DNA of 64,000 bases, taken from NCBI RefSeq assembly GCF_007989805.1, contig NZ_BJUB01000003.1, forward strand, positions 62,001 to 126,000. The letters run 5' to 3'. This document shows, in pieces, positions 24,509 through 32,219 of the stretch; positions within the stretch are counted from its first letter, which is position 1; every line of letters begins with the position of its first letter. Under the pieces are notes generated by a model. The model was given only the letters and a program-made list of their open reading frames with translations. It searched no databases and was not told the DNA's origin. The stretch is from Cellulomonas xylanilytica. Lineage in GTDB: Bacteria; Actinomycetota; Actinomycetes; Actinomycetales; Cellulomonadaceae. The position numbers and the translations under genes are program-made.

Positions 24509-26513
24509 CACAGCCGGCCACCGGCAGGTGCGTCGACCACCACCGCAGCACGTGCTCGAAGCGCACCGCGCGGTGCTTCGGGTTCCCCGACCGGGTGAGC
24601 TCGTGGCCCTCCCCCGGGAACAGCAGCAGCTCCGCGTGGACGCCGCGGCGCTTCAGCTCCACGAACCACCGCTGCCCCTGCTCGACCGGGCACCGCCAGT
24701 CCTGCTCCGAGTGGATGACCAGGGTCGGCGTGCGGACCGTGCCGACGTGCGCCATCGGCGACTGGGCGGCCACGGCGGCCGCACCGCCCCCGGGCGTCTC
24801 GTCGCCGGCGTCCCCGAGGTACTCCAGCCCGAAGAACCAGCCGATGTCGCTCGACCCCACGAAGCTGACCGGGTCCAGGAAGCCGCGCTCGACGATCGCA
24901 CCGACGAACCTGTCCGTGCGCGTGGTCAGCCAGGCGGTGAGGTAGCCGCCGTACGAGCCACCCATGACGCCGACCCGCTCCCCGTCGAGCGCGGGATCCT
25001 CCAGCGCCGTGTCGAGCAGGGCGAGCACGTCGTCGGTGTCGACGGTGCCGAATGCGCCGCGGATGGCGAGGCCGTGGGCACGCCCGTACCCGGACGACCC
25101 GCGGGGGTTGCCGAAGACCACCGCGTACCCGGCCTCGGCCAGGACCTGCACCTCGTCGAAGAGCGCGTGCGTGTACTGCGCGAACGGGCCGCCGTGGATC
25201 ATGAGGATCGTGGGGTGAGGGCCGGAGCCGTACCGCTGCGGGTCGGGCGTCACCACCCAGCCGTGCACCTGGTAGCCGTCCGGCGACGTGGCGGCGAGCT
25301 CGACGGGCACCCGGGTGCGGCCCGTCGCACGCAGCGTGGCCGAGAGGTCGGTCCGGGGCTCGACCGCACCCGACGACACGTCGACCAGGACGACCTCACC
25401 GGAGGACGTCGGGGTCGCCACCGTCGCGACGAGCCGACCCGCCGAGGCGGCGACCGCCGCACCGATCGTGACGTGCGTGCCGCCGACGAGCGTGGTCGCC
25501 GTGCCGTCGGCCGCGACCCGGACGAGGTGCGCCGCGCCACGTCGCTCGACGACGACCAGCGGGTCGCCGTCGAGCTCGGCCAGCACCGCCGTGACCTGGT
25601 CCGCCTCCGGGTCCGTCAGACGCTCGGGCACCGCGTCGTCGCGGTCGAGCGCCAGCCGGTAGAGGCCCGACTGGCTCGCGACGAAGTCACGGCCGCTCGG
25701 TCCGAGGTCGCTAGCCAGGAGCCAGAGCGTGCGGGCGTCCGCGGACGGCAGGACCGCGTCGACGCCGAGCGTGCTCCCCCCGTCGGCGTCGGTGAGCGGC
25801 ACGGGCGCGACGGGCTCGCCGCTCGGCGACGCATCGATCCGCACCGCGTCGCTGCGCAGGTCCGACTCCCGCGCCGCGTGCCGCGACGAGACGGCGACCA
25901 GGGCGTCGCCCGACGGCAACCACCGGGGCCCGCTCACCGCGACGTCGCCGGCGGTCAGCGCGACCGGCTCGGGAAGCGTGGACGGACGCTCGGCGTCCTG
26001 CGGGACGTCGACGACGAAGACGTGCTGGGGCCGGTCGCGGAAGAAGCCGACGCCGTCCGACCGGTACTTCAGCTCGGTGACGTGGCGGGGGGCCTCGGAG
26101 CCGGGCTTGCCGTCGGGGGCGTACCGACCGTCGTCGGGCACGCGTGCCACGTACGCGATCCGGGTGCCGTCCGGGGAGAACCGGGGCTCGGACGCCCCCA
26201 GGGGCGCGTCCGTCAGCCGGATCGGCTCACCGCCCGTGGACTCGACGACGTGCACCTGTGGCTTGCCCTCGGGCTCGGCCCGCAGGAACGCCACCCACCG
26301 GCCGTCGGGGCTGACCTCGGGCGACGTGTCCCGGTGACCGCGGGTCAGCGGGCGTGGTGCGTCGGCGCCGTCGAGGGCGACCGACCACAGAGGGCCGACG
26401 TACTCGTCGGCGGCCAGGTCGGGGTGGAGGACCGACACGACGGCGCGGGTGCCGTCGGGCAGGACGGCGGGCGGACCGGGGACACGGAGGAGCTCGAGGT
26501 CGTGAGGCTGCAC
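24474..26513 (-). CDS. S9 family (prolyl oligopeptidase) serine peptidase
   Basis: 679 aa with an N-terminal beta-propeller containing TolB/WD40-like repeats (SPDGRWVAFLR, SPDGTRIAYVAR) and a C-terminal alpha/beta-hydrolase domain. The nucleophile Ser is in GGSYGGYLT, Asp in HSEQDWRCPVEQGQ and His in PGEGHELTR, forming a complete triad. This arrangement is that of acylaminoacyl-peptidase/dipeptidyl-peptidase-like S9 enzymes. There is no signal peptide, so it is likely cytoplasmic. The GTG start at 26513 has a leaderless-type TAGGTT 6 nt upstream. Its 3' end overlaps the aldo/keto reductase gene on the other strand. The substrate is unknown. Confidence 0.9.
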   Translation of the reverse strand: MQPHDLELLRVPGPPAVLPDGTRAVVSVLHPDLAADEYVGPLWSVALDGADAPRPLTRGHRDTSPEVSPDGRWVAFLRAEPEGKPQVHVVESTGGEPIRLTDAPLGASEPRFSPDGTRIAYVARVPDDGRYAPDGKPGSEAPRHVTELKYRSDGVGFFRDRPQHVFVVDVPQDAERPSTLPEPVALTAGDVAVSGPRWLPSGDALVAVSSRHAARESDLRSDAVRIDASPSGEPVAPVPLTDADGGSTLGVDAVLPSADARTLWLLASDLGPSGRDFVASQSGLYRLALDRDDAVPERLTDPEADQVTAVLAELDGDPLVVVERRGAAHLVRVAADGTATTLVGGTHVTIGAAVAASAGRLVATVATPTSSGEVVLVDVSSGAVEPRTDLSATLRATGRTRVPVELAATSPDGYQVHGWVVTPDPQRYGSGPHPTILMIHGGPFAQYTHALFDEVQVLAEAGYAVVFGNPRGSSGYGRAHGLAIRGAFGTVDTDDVLALLDTALEDPALDGERVGVMGGSYGGYLTAWLTTRTDRFVGAIVERGFLDPVSFVGSSDIGWFFGLEYLGDAGDETPGGGAAAVAAQSPMAHVGTVRTPTLVIHSEQDWRCPVEQGQRWFVELKRRGVHAELLLFPGEGHELTRSGNPKHRAVRFEHVLRWWSTHLPVAGCVSGRSSASPTG

Positions 26514-26519
26514 CCGACG

Positions 26520-26525
26520 AACCTA
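26520..26525 (-). promoter_or_regulatory. Candidate -10 of a leaderless transcript (S9 peptidase)
   Basis: TAGGTT on the minus strand, 6 nt before the GTG at 26513. Confidence 0.5.
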
Positions 26526-26565
26526 CGTGGTGCCGCAGGCACGCGCAGTCCGCCCGTCACCCCGT

Positions 26566-27099
26566 TCAGACGGTGCGTACGTCCTCGCCGGTCGGCGCGC
26601 TCTCGTCGTCGCCCCCGTCCAGGTCGGCCTCCGACCCCGGGTCCTGCCCGGAGTCGCGCTCGGCGCGCAGCACCGTGATCGCCGCCTCGAAGTCCTCGAG
26701 GGAGTCGAACGCCTGGTACACGCTCGCGAAGCGCAGGTAGGCGACCTCGTCCAGCTCCCGCAGGGGGCCGAGGATGGCCAGACCGATCTCGTACGCGTCG
26801 ATCTCCGCGGAGCCGGCCCCGCGAAGCGTCTCCTCGACCTTCTGCGCGAGCAGAGCGAGGTCGTCCTCGCTCACCGGCCGACCCTGGCACGCCTTGCGCA
26901 CGCCGCCGGCGATCTTCTCCCGGCTGAACGGCTCGGTGGCTCCGGAGCGCTTGACCACCGAGAGGCTCGCCGTCTCCACCGTCGTGAACCGGCGGTTGCA
27001 GTGCGGGCACTGGCGACGGCGCCGGATGGTGGAACCGTCGTCCGAGGTCCGCGAGTCGACGACCCGCGAGTCCGGGTGGCGGCAGAACGGGCAGTGCAC
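26566..27099 (-). CDS. nrdR: Ribonucleotide reductase transcriptional repressor NrdR
   Basis: 177-aa regulator that represses ribonucleotide reductase genes according to (d)ATP level. The zinc ribbon [17 protein letters not shown] plus [17 protein letters not shown] has all four cysteines, followed by the ATP-cone ([16 protein letters not shown]). The acidic C-terminal tail from about residue 150 is extra and probably disordered. No nrd genes are in the window. The order nrdR, LysM protein, lexA is the same as in Corynebacterium and Mycobacterium. A promoter about 90 bp upstream and a candidate iron-regulated small RNA further upstream are listed separately. Confidence 0.95.
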   Translation of the reverse strand: MHCPFCRHPDSRVVDSRTSDDGSTIRRRRQCPHCNRRFTTVETASLSVVKRSGATEPFSREKIAGGVRKACQGRPVSEDDLALLAQKVEETLRGAGSAEIDAYEIGLAILGPLRELDEVAYLRFASVYQAFDSLEDFEAAITVLRAERDSGQDPGSEADLDGGDDESAPTGEDVRTV

Positions 27100-27186
27100 G
27101 GTGGGCCCCCTTGGTGCTGGCGCGTCGAGACCGCGACATCTGGCCAGACGTCTGTCGGCGGCGATCGCGTCGTGAACGCCTCCGTG

Positions 27187-27215
27187 ACGCTAGGCCACCG
27201 GCCCCGGCGTCGCAA
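27187..27215 (-). promoter_or_regulatory. Candidate nrdR promoter
   Basis: TTGCGA (27215-27210), a 17-bp spacer, then TAGCGT (27192-27187) on the minus strand, about 88 bp before the nrdR ATG. I saw no NrdR-box pair near it. Confidence 0.5.
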
Positions 27216-27325
27216 GGCGCCTCGTCGAGCGCCCTGCACCGGATCTGTCGTGACGTCGGCAGCGCGCCGCGCGTCTGATGCGTACTGTCACCGGACCGCC
27301 TGCGATGAGGCGGACCGGGACGCAC

Positions 27326-27482
27326 GAGGGCGGCCACCCGAAGATGGCCGCCCTCGCGGGGACGCCCCCGTCCCTGGTCACGGACCGACTCGCCTCGGCC
27401 GCGCTGTACAGCGCGTGACCTCACAGATGTGTACCCGTGGATCGCGCACCTCAGGCAAGCCCCCCAGCTCGCCGTGTGAGGT
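27326..27482 (-). ncRNA. Candidate iron-regulated small RNA upstream of nrdR
   Basis: An iron-box-covered promoter at 27489-27518 points leftward, and ~130 nt further lies a hairpin with an 11-bp perfect stem (GAGGGCGGCCA, 27326-27336 with 27345-27355) suitable as a terminator. Between them are a 16-nt palindrome around GCGCTGTACAGCGC and a G-rich stretch (GGGGGG), but no sizeable gene. A 23-codon frame (27449 to 27378, GTG to TGA) carries two cysteines (HICEVTRC) and could be a short peptide. The stretch 27100-27537 holds no other gene. Existence of the RNA is inferred from promoter plus terminator only; it could instead be a long nrdR leader. Confidence 0.35.
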
Positions 27483-27495
27483 AAGCCTAACCTAG
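27477..27495. promoter_or_regulatory. Iron box (DtxR/IdeR-type operator)
   Basis: TGAGGTAAGCCTAACCTAG matches 16 of 19 positions of the DtxR/IdeR consensus TTAGGTTAGSCTAACCTAA. It covers the TAGGTT -10 of a minus-strand promoter (-35 TTGCGA at 27518-27513, 18-bp spacer), the usual geometry for repression by iron-loaded DtxR/IdeR. No regulator gene of this family is in the window. Confidence 0.65.
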
Positions 27496-27537
27496 CCGGA
27501 GGACGTCGGCGATCGCAACATCGACTCCGACCGTCCC

Positions 27538-27969
27538 TCAGTCCGCCGGGACGACGATGACCTGACCGGCCATCAGACCGGCGTCCGGGAGCTCGTTCAG
27601 GGCGACGAGCTCGACCACCACGTCGCGCACGTCCTGCGACGGCGCCGAGACGGACTCGGCGATCTGCCAGAGCGTCTCCCCCGGCTGCACCACGTGCCGC
27701 ACGACCTCCTGCGCGGCGACGGGGGCGTCGGCGGAGGCCTGGCTGGCGAACAGCGTGACGGCGGCGACGACGACCGCGGCCAGGATCCACAGCACCGCAC
27801 GACCGCGCGCCGTCAGGTGCAGGTGCGCGGTGGCCGGCCCGGTCGTCGCGGCCGGTGCAGGGTTGACGGCGCGCGCCGGCACGACGGGGCCGCCACCGGT
27901 CCGCCGACCGCTCGACCTTCCGACCGACACCTGGCTCCGCACTGCCGGTCCCACGACCATCGCGCTCAT
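27538..27969 (-). CDS. LysM membrane protein, candidate SOS cell-division suppressor (YneA/DivS/ChiZ-like)
   Basis: 143 aa: a basic, Gly/Pro-rich N-terminal tail, one membrane span (VLWILAAVVVAAVTLFA), and an extracytoplasmic LysM domain (HVVQPGETLWQIAESV ... VALNELPDAGLMAGQVIVVP) for peptidoglycan binding. The ATG at 27969 (MSAMVVGPAVRS) is chosen because a longer frame would run through two LexA boxes. Position divergent from lexA and next to nrdR is that of Corynebacterium divS and mycobacterial Rv2719c, which inhibit division during SOS. The overlapping LexA boxes at 28030-28060 support the same role. No catalytic hydrolase domain is seen. Confidence 0.82.
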   Translation of the reverse strand: MSAMVVGPAVRSQVSVGRSSGRRTGGGPVVPARAVNPAPAATTGPATAHLHLTARGRAVLWILAAVVVAAVTLFASQASADAPVAAQEVVRHVVQPGETLWQIAESVSAPSQDVRDVVVELVALNELPDAGLMAGQVIVVPAD

Positions 27970-28029
27970 GAGTCTCTCGTTCCTGCTCGGCCCGGTTTCC
28001 CGGGGTACCGCCCTGTCGACGCATCGCCG

Positions 28030-28060
28030 TCGAACGCCTGTTCGTCGAACGTCTGTACGA
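28030..28060. promoter_or_regulatory. Tandem LexA boxes upstream of the LysM gene
   Basis: Two overlapping 16-mers, TCGAACGCCTGTTCGT and TCGAACGTCTGTACGA, sharing one T. Each fits CGAACN4GT(T/A)CG. They lie 61-91 bp upstream of the LysM ATG. Confidence 0.8.
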
Positions 28061-28096
28061 TGTCTACCAGCATCCGGTGACACTGTCGAGACACGA

Positions 28097-28112
28097 TCGA
28101 ACAGATGTTTGA
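28097..28112. promoter_or_regulatory. LexA box between LysM gene and lexA
   Basis: TCGAACAGATGTTTGA, one mismatch from the perfect palindrome; 173 bp upstream of lexA and 128 bp upstream of the LysM gene. Confidence 0.8.
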
Positions 28113-28285
28113 TCTTCAGCCGCGACTTCCCTAGGCTGGCGATGCAGCACAAGCGCACCACGAGGCACTGACACGGCCGCCGGGATCCTCCGTCGTCGCT
28201 GGTCAGGACGTCGCGGGCGTGAGCTGGTACAGGCGGAGAAGGCCGGGCGCGCTGCGCGGCGGCCGCCGGACGGAGGAGGAGCGCA

Positions 28286-29038
28286 GTGACGGACTCAGGG
28301 GACGCGTCCCAGCCCGAGAAGGACCTGGCGACGGTCCACACGCTCCCGGACGGAGCGCCGGGCGCCGACGGCCTCACCGCGCGCCAGCGGCTCGTCCTCG
28401 ACACCATCCGGACGTCCGTCGAGTCCCGCGGCTACCCGCCCAGCATGCGAGAGATCGGCGAGGCGGTCGGCCTCACCAGCCCGTCCAGCGTCAAGCACCA
28501 GCTCATGGCGCTCGAGCGCAAGGGCTACCTGCGCCGCGACCCCAACCGGCCCCGGGCCATCGAGGTCGTGCAGGCGGACGACTCCCGCGGCGTCGGCACC
28601 TGGACGGCGCCCGACGGCAGCCGGTCCGCGTTCCCGGACCAGGGCGACGGCGAGCGCCTGCCGGCACCGTCCTACGTCCCGGTCGTCGGCCGGATCGCGG
28701 CGGGCGGACCGATCCTGGCGGAGCAGGTGGTCGAGGACGTCTTCCCGCTCCCCCGTCAGCTCGTCGGCGACGGCGACCTGTTCCTGCTCAAGGTCAGCGG
28801 CGAGTCCATGATCGACGCCGCCATCTGCGACGGCGACTGGGTCGTGGTCCGGCGTCAGCCCGTCGCCGAGAACGGCGAGATCGTCGCGGCGATGATCGAC
28901 GGCGAGGCCACGGTGAAGACCTTCAAGCGCGTCGACGGGCACGTCTGGCTCATGCCGCACAACCCCGCGTACTCCCCGATCCCGGGCGACGAGTCCACGA
29001 TCCTGGGACGTGTCGTCAGCGTCCTGCGCAGCCTCTGA
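28286..29038 (+). CDS. lexA: SOS response repressor LexA
   Basis: 250-aa repressor-protease. The N-terminal winged helix ([41 protein letters not shown]) binds the SOS boxes; the C-terminal S24 domain self-cleaves when RecA is activated. The cleavage site Ala139-Gly140 (RIAAGGP), Ser174 in SGESM and Lys211 in TVKTFKR are all present. The GTG at 28286 has GGAGGAGC upstream. The N-terminal ~28 residues before the HTH are a common actinobacterial extension. It is divergent from the LysM gene, with three LexA boxes between, so it is probably autoregulated. Confidence 0.97.
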   Translation: MTDSGDASQPEKDLATVHTLPDGAPGADGLTARQRLVLDTIRTSVESRGYPPSMREIGEAVGLTSPSSVKHQLMALERKGYLRRDPNRPRAIEVVQADDSRGVGTWTAPDGSRSAFPDQGDGERLPAPSYVPVVGRIAAGGPILAEQVVEDVFPLPRQLVGDGDLFLLKVSGESMIDAAICDGDWVVVRRQPVAENGEIVAAMIDGEATVKTFKRVDGHVWLMPHNPAYSPIPGDESTILGRVVSVLRSL

Positions 29039-29046
29039 CCGACCCT

Positions 29047-29082
29047 CCTCGGGCCGCACCTCGCCGGAGGTGCGGCCCGAGG
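29047..29082. terminator. Bidirectional terminator, lexA / ldh
   Basis: Perfect 16-bp stem CCTCGGGCCGCACCTC with a GCCG loop between the convergent lexA and lactate dehydrogenase genes. Confidence 0.88.
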
Positions 29083-29086
29083 CGTG

Positions 29087-30088
29087 TCAGAACCCGAACC
29101 GGCGGGCTACCGACCGCACCGCGTCCGCGGAGGCGCGCAGCCCGGCGAGCTCCGTGTCGGACAGCGGGACCGGCAGCCTCTCCCCCACGCCGTGCGTGCC
29201 GACGATGGCAGGCACGGACAGGCAGACGTCGCTGATCCCGTAGTAGTCGTCGAGCAGCGACGACACCGGCAGCACGCGCTGCTCGTCCTTGAGCACGGCC
29301 TCGATGATCCGCGAGCCGGCCAGGGCCACCGCGTAGTTCGTCGCGCCCTTGCCCTCGATGATGCGGTACGCGGAGTCGACCACCTCGTGCGCGATCCGCT
29401 CCCGCACCTCCTCGGTCAGGGGCCCGCTGCCGCCGGTCCCGGTCCACTCCAGCAGCGGGACGGAACCGATGCTCGCCGAGCCCCACAGCGGGAGCTCGGT
29501 GTCACCGTGCTCCCCGGCGATGTACGCGTGCACGTTCTGCACCGCGACCCCGGTGTGCTGCGAGATGAGGTAGCGGAGCCGGGACGAGTCCAGCACGGTG
29601 CCGGAACCGAACAGCTGCGAGGGCGGCAGCCCGGAGATCTGCAGGGCCGCGTACGTGACCACGTCCACGGGGTTGGTCACCATGACGTAGACGGCGTCCG
29701 GCGCGACCTCCACGAGCGCCGGAAGGACCGTGCGGACCAGCCCGATGGTCGCCTCGGCGAGGTCGAGGCGCGACTGGCCGGGCTTCTGCTTCGCGCCGGC
29801 CGTGAACATGACGACGTCGGCGTCGGCGCACACCGCGATGTCGTCCGACCCGAGCACCTCGGCCATCGGCATGAACTGGATGCCGTGGCCCAGGTCCAGC
29901 GCCTCGGCCCGGACCTTCGCGGCGTCGATGTCGTAGAGCGCCACCGTCCGGGCCGCACCGCGCAGGAGCGCCGCGTAGGCCATCGTCGAACCGACGGCAC
30001 CCGCTCCCACGATCGCGAGCTTCGAGGTGCGCCGGCTGCTGCGGAACGGGGGCATGCCGACGTCTTCGGAGTCCAGGCTCTCGGTCAT
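29087..30088 (-). CDS. ldh: L-lactate dehydrogenase
   Basis: 333-aa NAD-dependent enzyme interconverting pyruvate and L-lactate. The NAD-binding AIVGAGAVGSTMAYAAL, substrate Arg in QKPGQSRLDLAEAT, MVTNPVDVVTY and the catalytic His in YIAGEHGDTELPLW are all in place; these choose lactate rather than malate dehydrogenase. The first ~22 residues (before SKLAIVGAG) are an extension. The ATG at 30088 follows a TAGCCT at 6 nt, so it may have a leaderless promoter despite the dinG gene just 9 bp upstream on the same strand. It suggests some fermentative capacity. Confidence 0.93.
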   Translation of the reverse strand: MTESLDSEDVGMPPFRSSRRTSKLAIVGAGAVGSTMAYAALLRGAARTVALYDIDAAKVRAEALDLGHGIQFMPMAEVLGSDDIAVCADADVVMFTAGAKQKPGQSRLDLAEATIGLVRTVLPALVEVAPDAVYVMVTNPVDVVTYAALQISGLPPSQLFGSGTVLDSSRLRYLISQHTGVAVQNVHAYIAGEHGDTELPLWGSASIGSVPLLEWTGTGGSGPLTEEVRERIAHEVVDSAYRIIEGKGATNYAVALAGSRIIEAVLKDEQRVLPVSSLLDDYYGISDVCLSVPAIVGTHGVGERLPVPLSDTELAGLRASADAVRSVARRFGF

Positions 30089-30094
30089 CTCCCG

Positions 30095-30100
30095 AGGCTA
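30095..30100 (-). promoter_or_regulatory. Candidate -10 of a leaderless ldh transcript
   Basis: TAGCCT on the minus strand, 6 nt before the ldh ATG. A GGGAG sits in the same gap but is too close for a normal ribosome site. Confidence 0.4.
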
Positions 30101-32179
30101 ACCAGGCGGGCCGGGCTCAGCGAGCCGCTGCAGGGCGGAGATGGCCACAGCACGGTCCGTCGTGCGCCAGAACGCCGGCAGCGAGCGGGTCAGGAAGCTC
30201 CCGTAGCCGGCCGTCGCCAGGCGGGGGTCGAGCACGGCGACGACGCCGCGGTCCTCCGCGGTGCGGATCAGGCGGCCGGCACCCTGCGCCAGGAGCAGGG
30301 CCGCGTGCGTCGCGGACACCGCCAGGAAGCCGTTGCCACCGGCCTTCTCGATCGCGTCGGACCGTGCGGAGCTCACCGGGTCGTCCGGCCGGGGGAACGG
30401 GATGCGGTCGATGATGACGAGCCGGCAGGTGGCGCCGGGTACGTCGACGCCCTGCCACAGCGACAGCGTCCCGAACAGGCACGTGGCCTCGTCGGCGATG
30501 AACTGCGAGACGAGGGTGGGCAGCTGGTCGTCGCCCTGCACGAGGATCGGGACGTCGAGGCGCTCCCGCATCGCGGCGGCGGCGGCGTTCGCGGCCCGAC
30601 GCGACGAGAACAGGCCCAGGGTCCGTCCACCGGCCGCCGTGACGAGGTCGGCGATCTCGTCGAGCTGGGCGTCCGTCGCGGGCTCACGACCGGGCTTCGG
30701 CAGGTGCCGCGCGAGGTAGAGGATCCCCTGCCGTGGGTAGTCGAACGGGCTGCCGACGTCGAGCCCGCGCCACGGTGCCCCGGTCGGGGCCGCAGCCGGC
30801 TTTCCCGCCAGGGACGTCGGACCGACGGGCTCGGCGTCGGGGCGGACCTCGAGGCCGACCGCCCGGGCGATCGGGTCGAACGAGCCGCCGAGCTCGAGCG
30901 TCGCGGAGGTGAGCACGCCCGAGCGCCCGGCCAGCAGGTTGGTGCGGATCAGGCCGTTGACCGCGAGAGGTGCGGCGTACAGACGGGTGAGCACGGAGCC
31001 CCGACGATCCTCGCTGCGGCTGCACCACAGCACGGTGTGCCGGTGGTCCTCGGGGTCGGCCGCCATGCGGTCCGCCACCTCGTGCAGCGCGAGCATCGTG
31101 GCCTGCGCGACCTTGCGGCCCCCTTCCGCCGGGGTGTTCGGACCGCTCTCGGGCTTGAGCACGGTGAGCAGCGCGCGGGTGGCGTCGCGCACGCTGGCGA
31201 CGGCGTCCCGCGCCGCCGGGGGCAGGCCGTCGCGGAAGCGGGTCTCCGGCAGCCCGACGAGCACGGACGCGAGGGCCTGGCTGGCCGAGTCGAGGTCGGT
31301 GGTGGGCACCCCGCCGTGCCGACGCGCCAGCCGCGCGGCGTGCTCGATGGTGGCGACGGACAGCTCGGAGGTCGCCTGCGCCGTGACACGGTCGGTCAGC
31401 TCGTGCGCCTCGTCGACGATGATCACCTGGTGCTCCGGCAGCACCCCCGGGGAGCCGGAGGCGGCGATGCCGAGCATCGCGTGGTTGGTGACGACGACGT
31501 CGGCCTCCCGCGACGCCGCCTTGGCCCTCTCCGGGAAGCACTCGGCGAGCATCGGGCACTTGCCGCCCAGGCACTCCAGGGACGTGACGGACACCTGCCG
31601 CCACGCGCGGTCGGTGACACCGGGCACCAGGTCGTCACGGTCGCCGGTGTCGGTCTCGTCGGCCCACTCCCGCAGCCGCAGGACCTGCTCGCCGAGGCTC
31701 TCGGACAGGGCCGAGGCTCCCGTCCGCGCCGGCGCGGGGTGCTCGGCGGCACCGGCGTGGTCCCCGAGCTCGAACAGCGTGCCGGCGTCGTCCTCGGGGT
31801 AGCCCCCGGCGACCTTGTGCACGCACACGTAGTTGTGCCAGCCCTTGAGCAGGGCGATCGCGGGCGTGCGGGGCAGGTGCGGCTCGAGGGCCTTCGCGAC
31901 GAGCGGCAGGTCGCGCGTGATGATCTGGCGCTGCAGCGCGAGGGTCGCGGTGGAGACGACGACGTGCTCGTTCTCGAGGACGGCGTGCCGCAGGGCGGGC
32001 ACCAGGTAGCCGAGCGACTTCCCGGTGCCCGTGCCCGCCTGCACGAGCAGGTGCTCGCCCTTGTCGATGGTCTCCGCGACCGCCACGGCCATCTGGTGCT
32101 GGCCGTCACGACGGACGCCGCCGAGGGCGCCGACCGCGACGTCGAGGAGGTTCTCGACGGAGGGGTCGGCGTCTGGCAC
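30098..32179 (-). CDS. DinG-family ATP-dependent DNA helicase
   Basis: 693 aa, superfamily 2 XPD/DinG-type helicase. Walker A is QAGTGTGKSLGYLVPAL, the DEAH box is IIVDEAHELTD, and the C-terminal QGAGRLIRTAEDRGVVAVLD holds motif VI. Four cysteines in the expected spots (YVCVHK, then ECLGGKCPMLAECF) should bind a 4Fe-4S cluster. These helicases unwind R-loops and damaged or structured DNA. The GTG at 32179 has a leaderless-type TAGGCT 6 nt upstream. No LexA box is seen before it, so SOS control is not supported here. It is followed by ldh and preceded by hflX. Confidence 0.9.
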   Translation of the reverse strand: MPDADPSVENLLDVAVGALGGVRRDGQHQMAVAVAETIDKGEHLLVQAGTGTGKSLGYLVPALRHAVLENEHVVVSTATLALQRQIITRDLPLVAKALEPHLPRTPAIALLKGWHNYVCVHKVAGGYPEDDAGTLFELGDHAGAAEHPAPARTGASALSESLGEQVLRLREWADETDTGDRDDLVPGVTDRAWRQVSVTSLECLGGKCPMLAECFPERAKAASREADVVVTNHAMLGIAASGSPGVLPEHQVIIVDEAHELTDRVTAQATSELSVATIEHAARLARRHGGVPTTDLDSASQALASVLVGLPETRFRDGLPPAARDAVASVRDATRALLTVLKPESGPNTPAEGGRKVAQATMLALHEVADRMAADPEDHRHTVLWCSRSEDRRGSVLTRLYAAPLAVNGLIRTNLLAGRSGVLTSATLELGGSFDPIARAVGLEVRPDAEPVGPTSLAGKPAAAPTGAPWRGLDVGSPFDYPRQGILYLARHLPKPGREPATDAQLDEIADLVTAAGGRTLGLFSSRRAANAAAAAMRERLDVPILVQGDDQLPTLVSQFIADEATCLFGTLSLWQGVDVPGATCRLVIIDRIPFPRPDDPVSSARSDAIEKAGGNGFLAVSATHAALLLAQGAGRLIRTAEDRGVVAVLDPRLATAGYGSFLTRSLPAFWRTTDRAVAISALQRLAEPGPPG

Positions 32180-32185
32180 CGCGTC

Positions 32186-32191
32186 AGCCTA
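32186..32191 (-). promoter_or_regulatory. Candidate -10 of a leaderless dinG-like transcript
   Basis: TAGGCT on the minus strand, 6 nt before the GTG at 32179. Confidence 0.5.
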
Positions 32192-32219
32192 GTGGCGGTC
32201 GAGCGGCGTCACGGACGGC

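Larger units (their letters stand above)
27970..28285. other. lexA / LysM divergent regulatory region
   Basis: 316 bp without a gene. It contains three LexA-box-like palindromes (28030-28045, 28045-28060, 28097-28112) and, close to lexA, the GGAGGAG ribosome site at 28272-28278. The lexA promoter elements were not pinned down. Confidence 0.7.

Noticed and set aside
27190..27381. 63-codon minus-strand frame in the nrdR upstream region
   Set aside because: No ribosome site, spans the terminator-like hairpin and the nrdR promoter, and has random composition.
32180..32219. LexA box before the dinG-like gene
   Set aside because: No CGAAC-N4-GTTCG pattern here; the SOS label for DinG comes from E. 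coli and is not supported at this locus.
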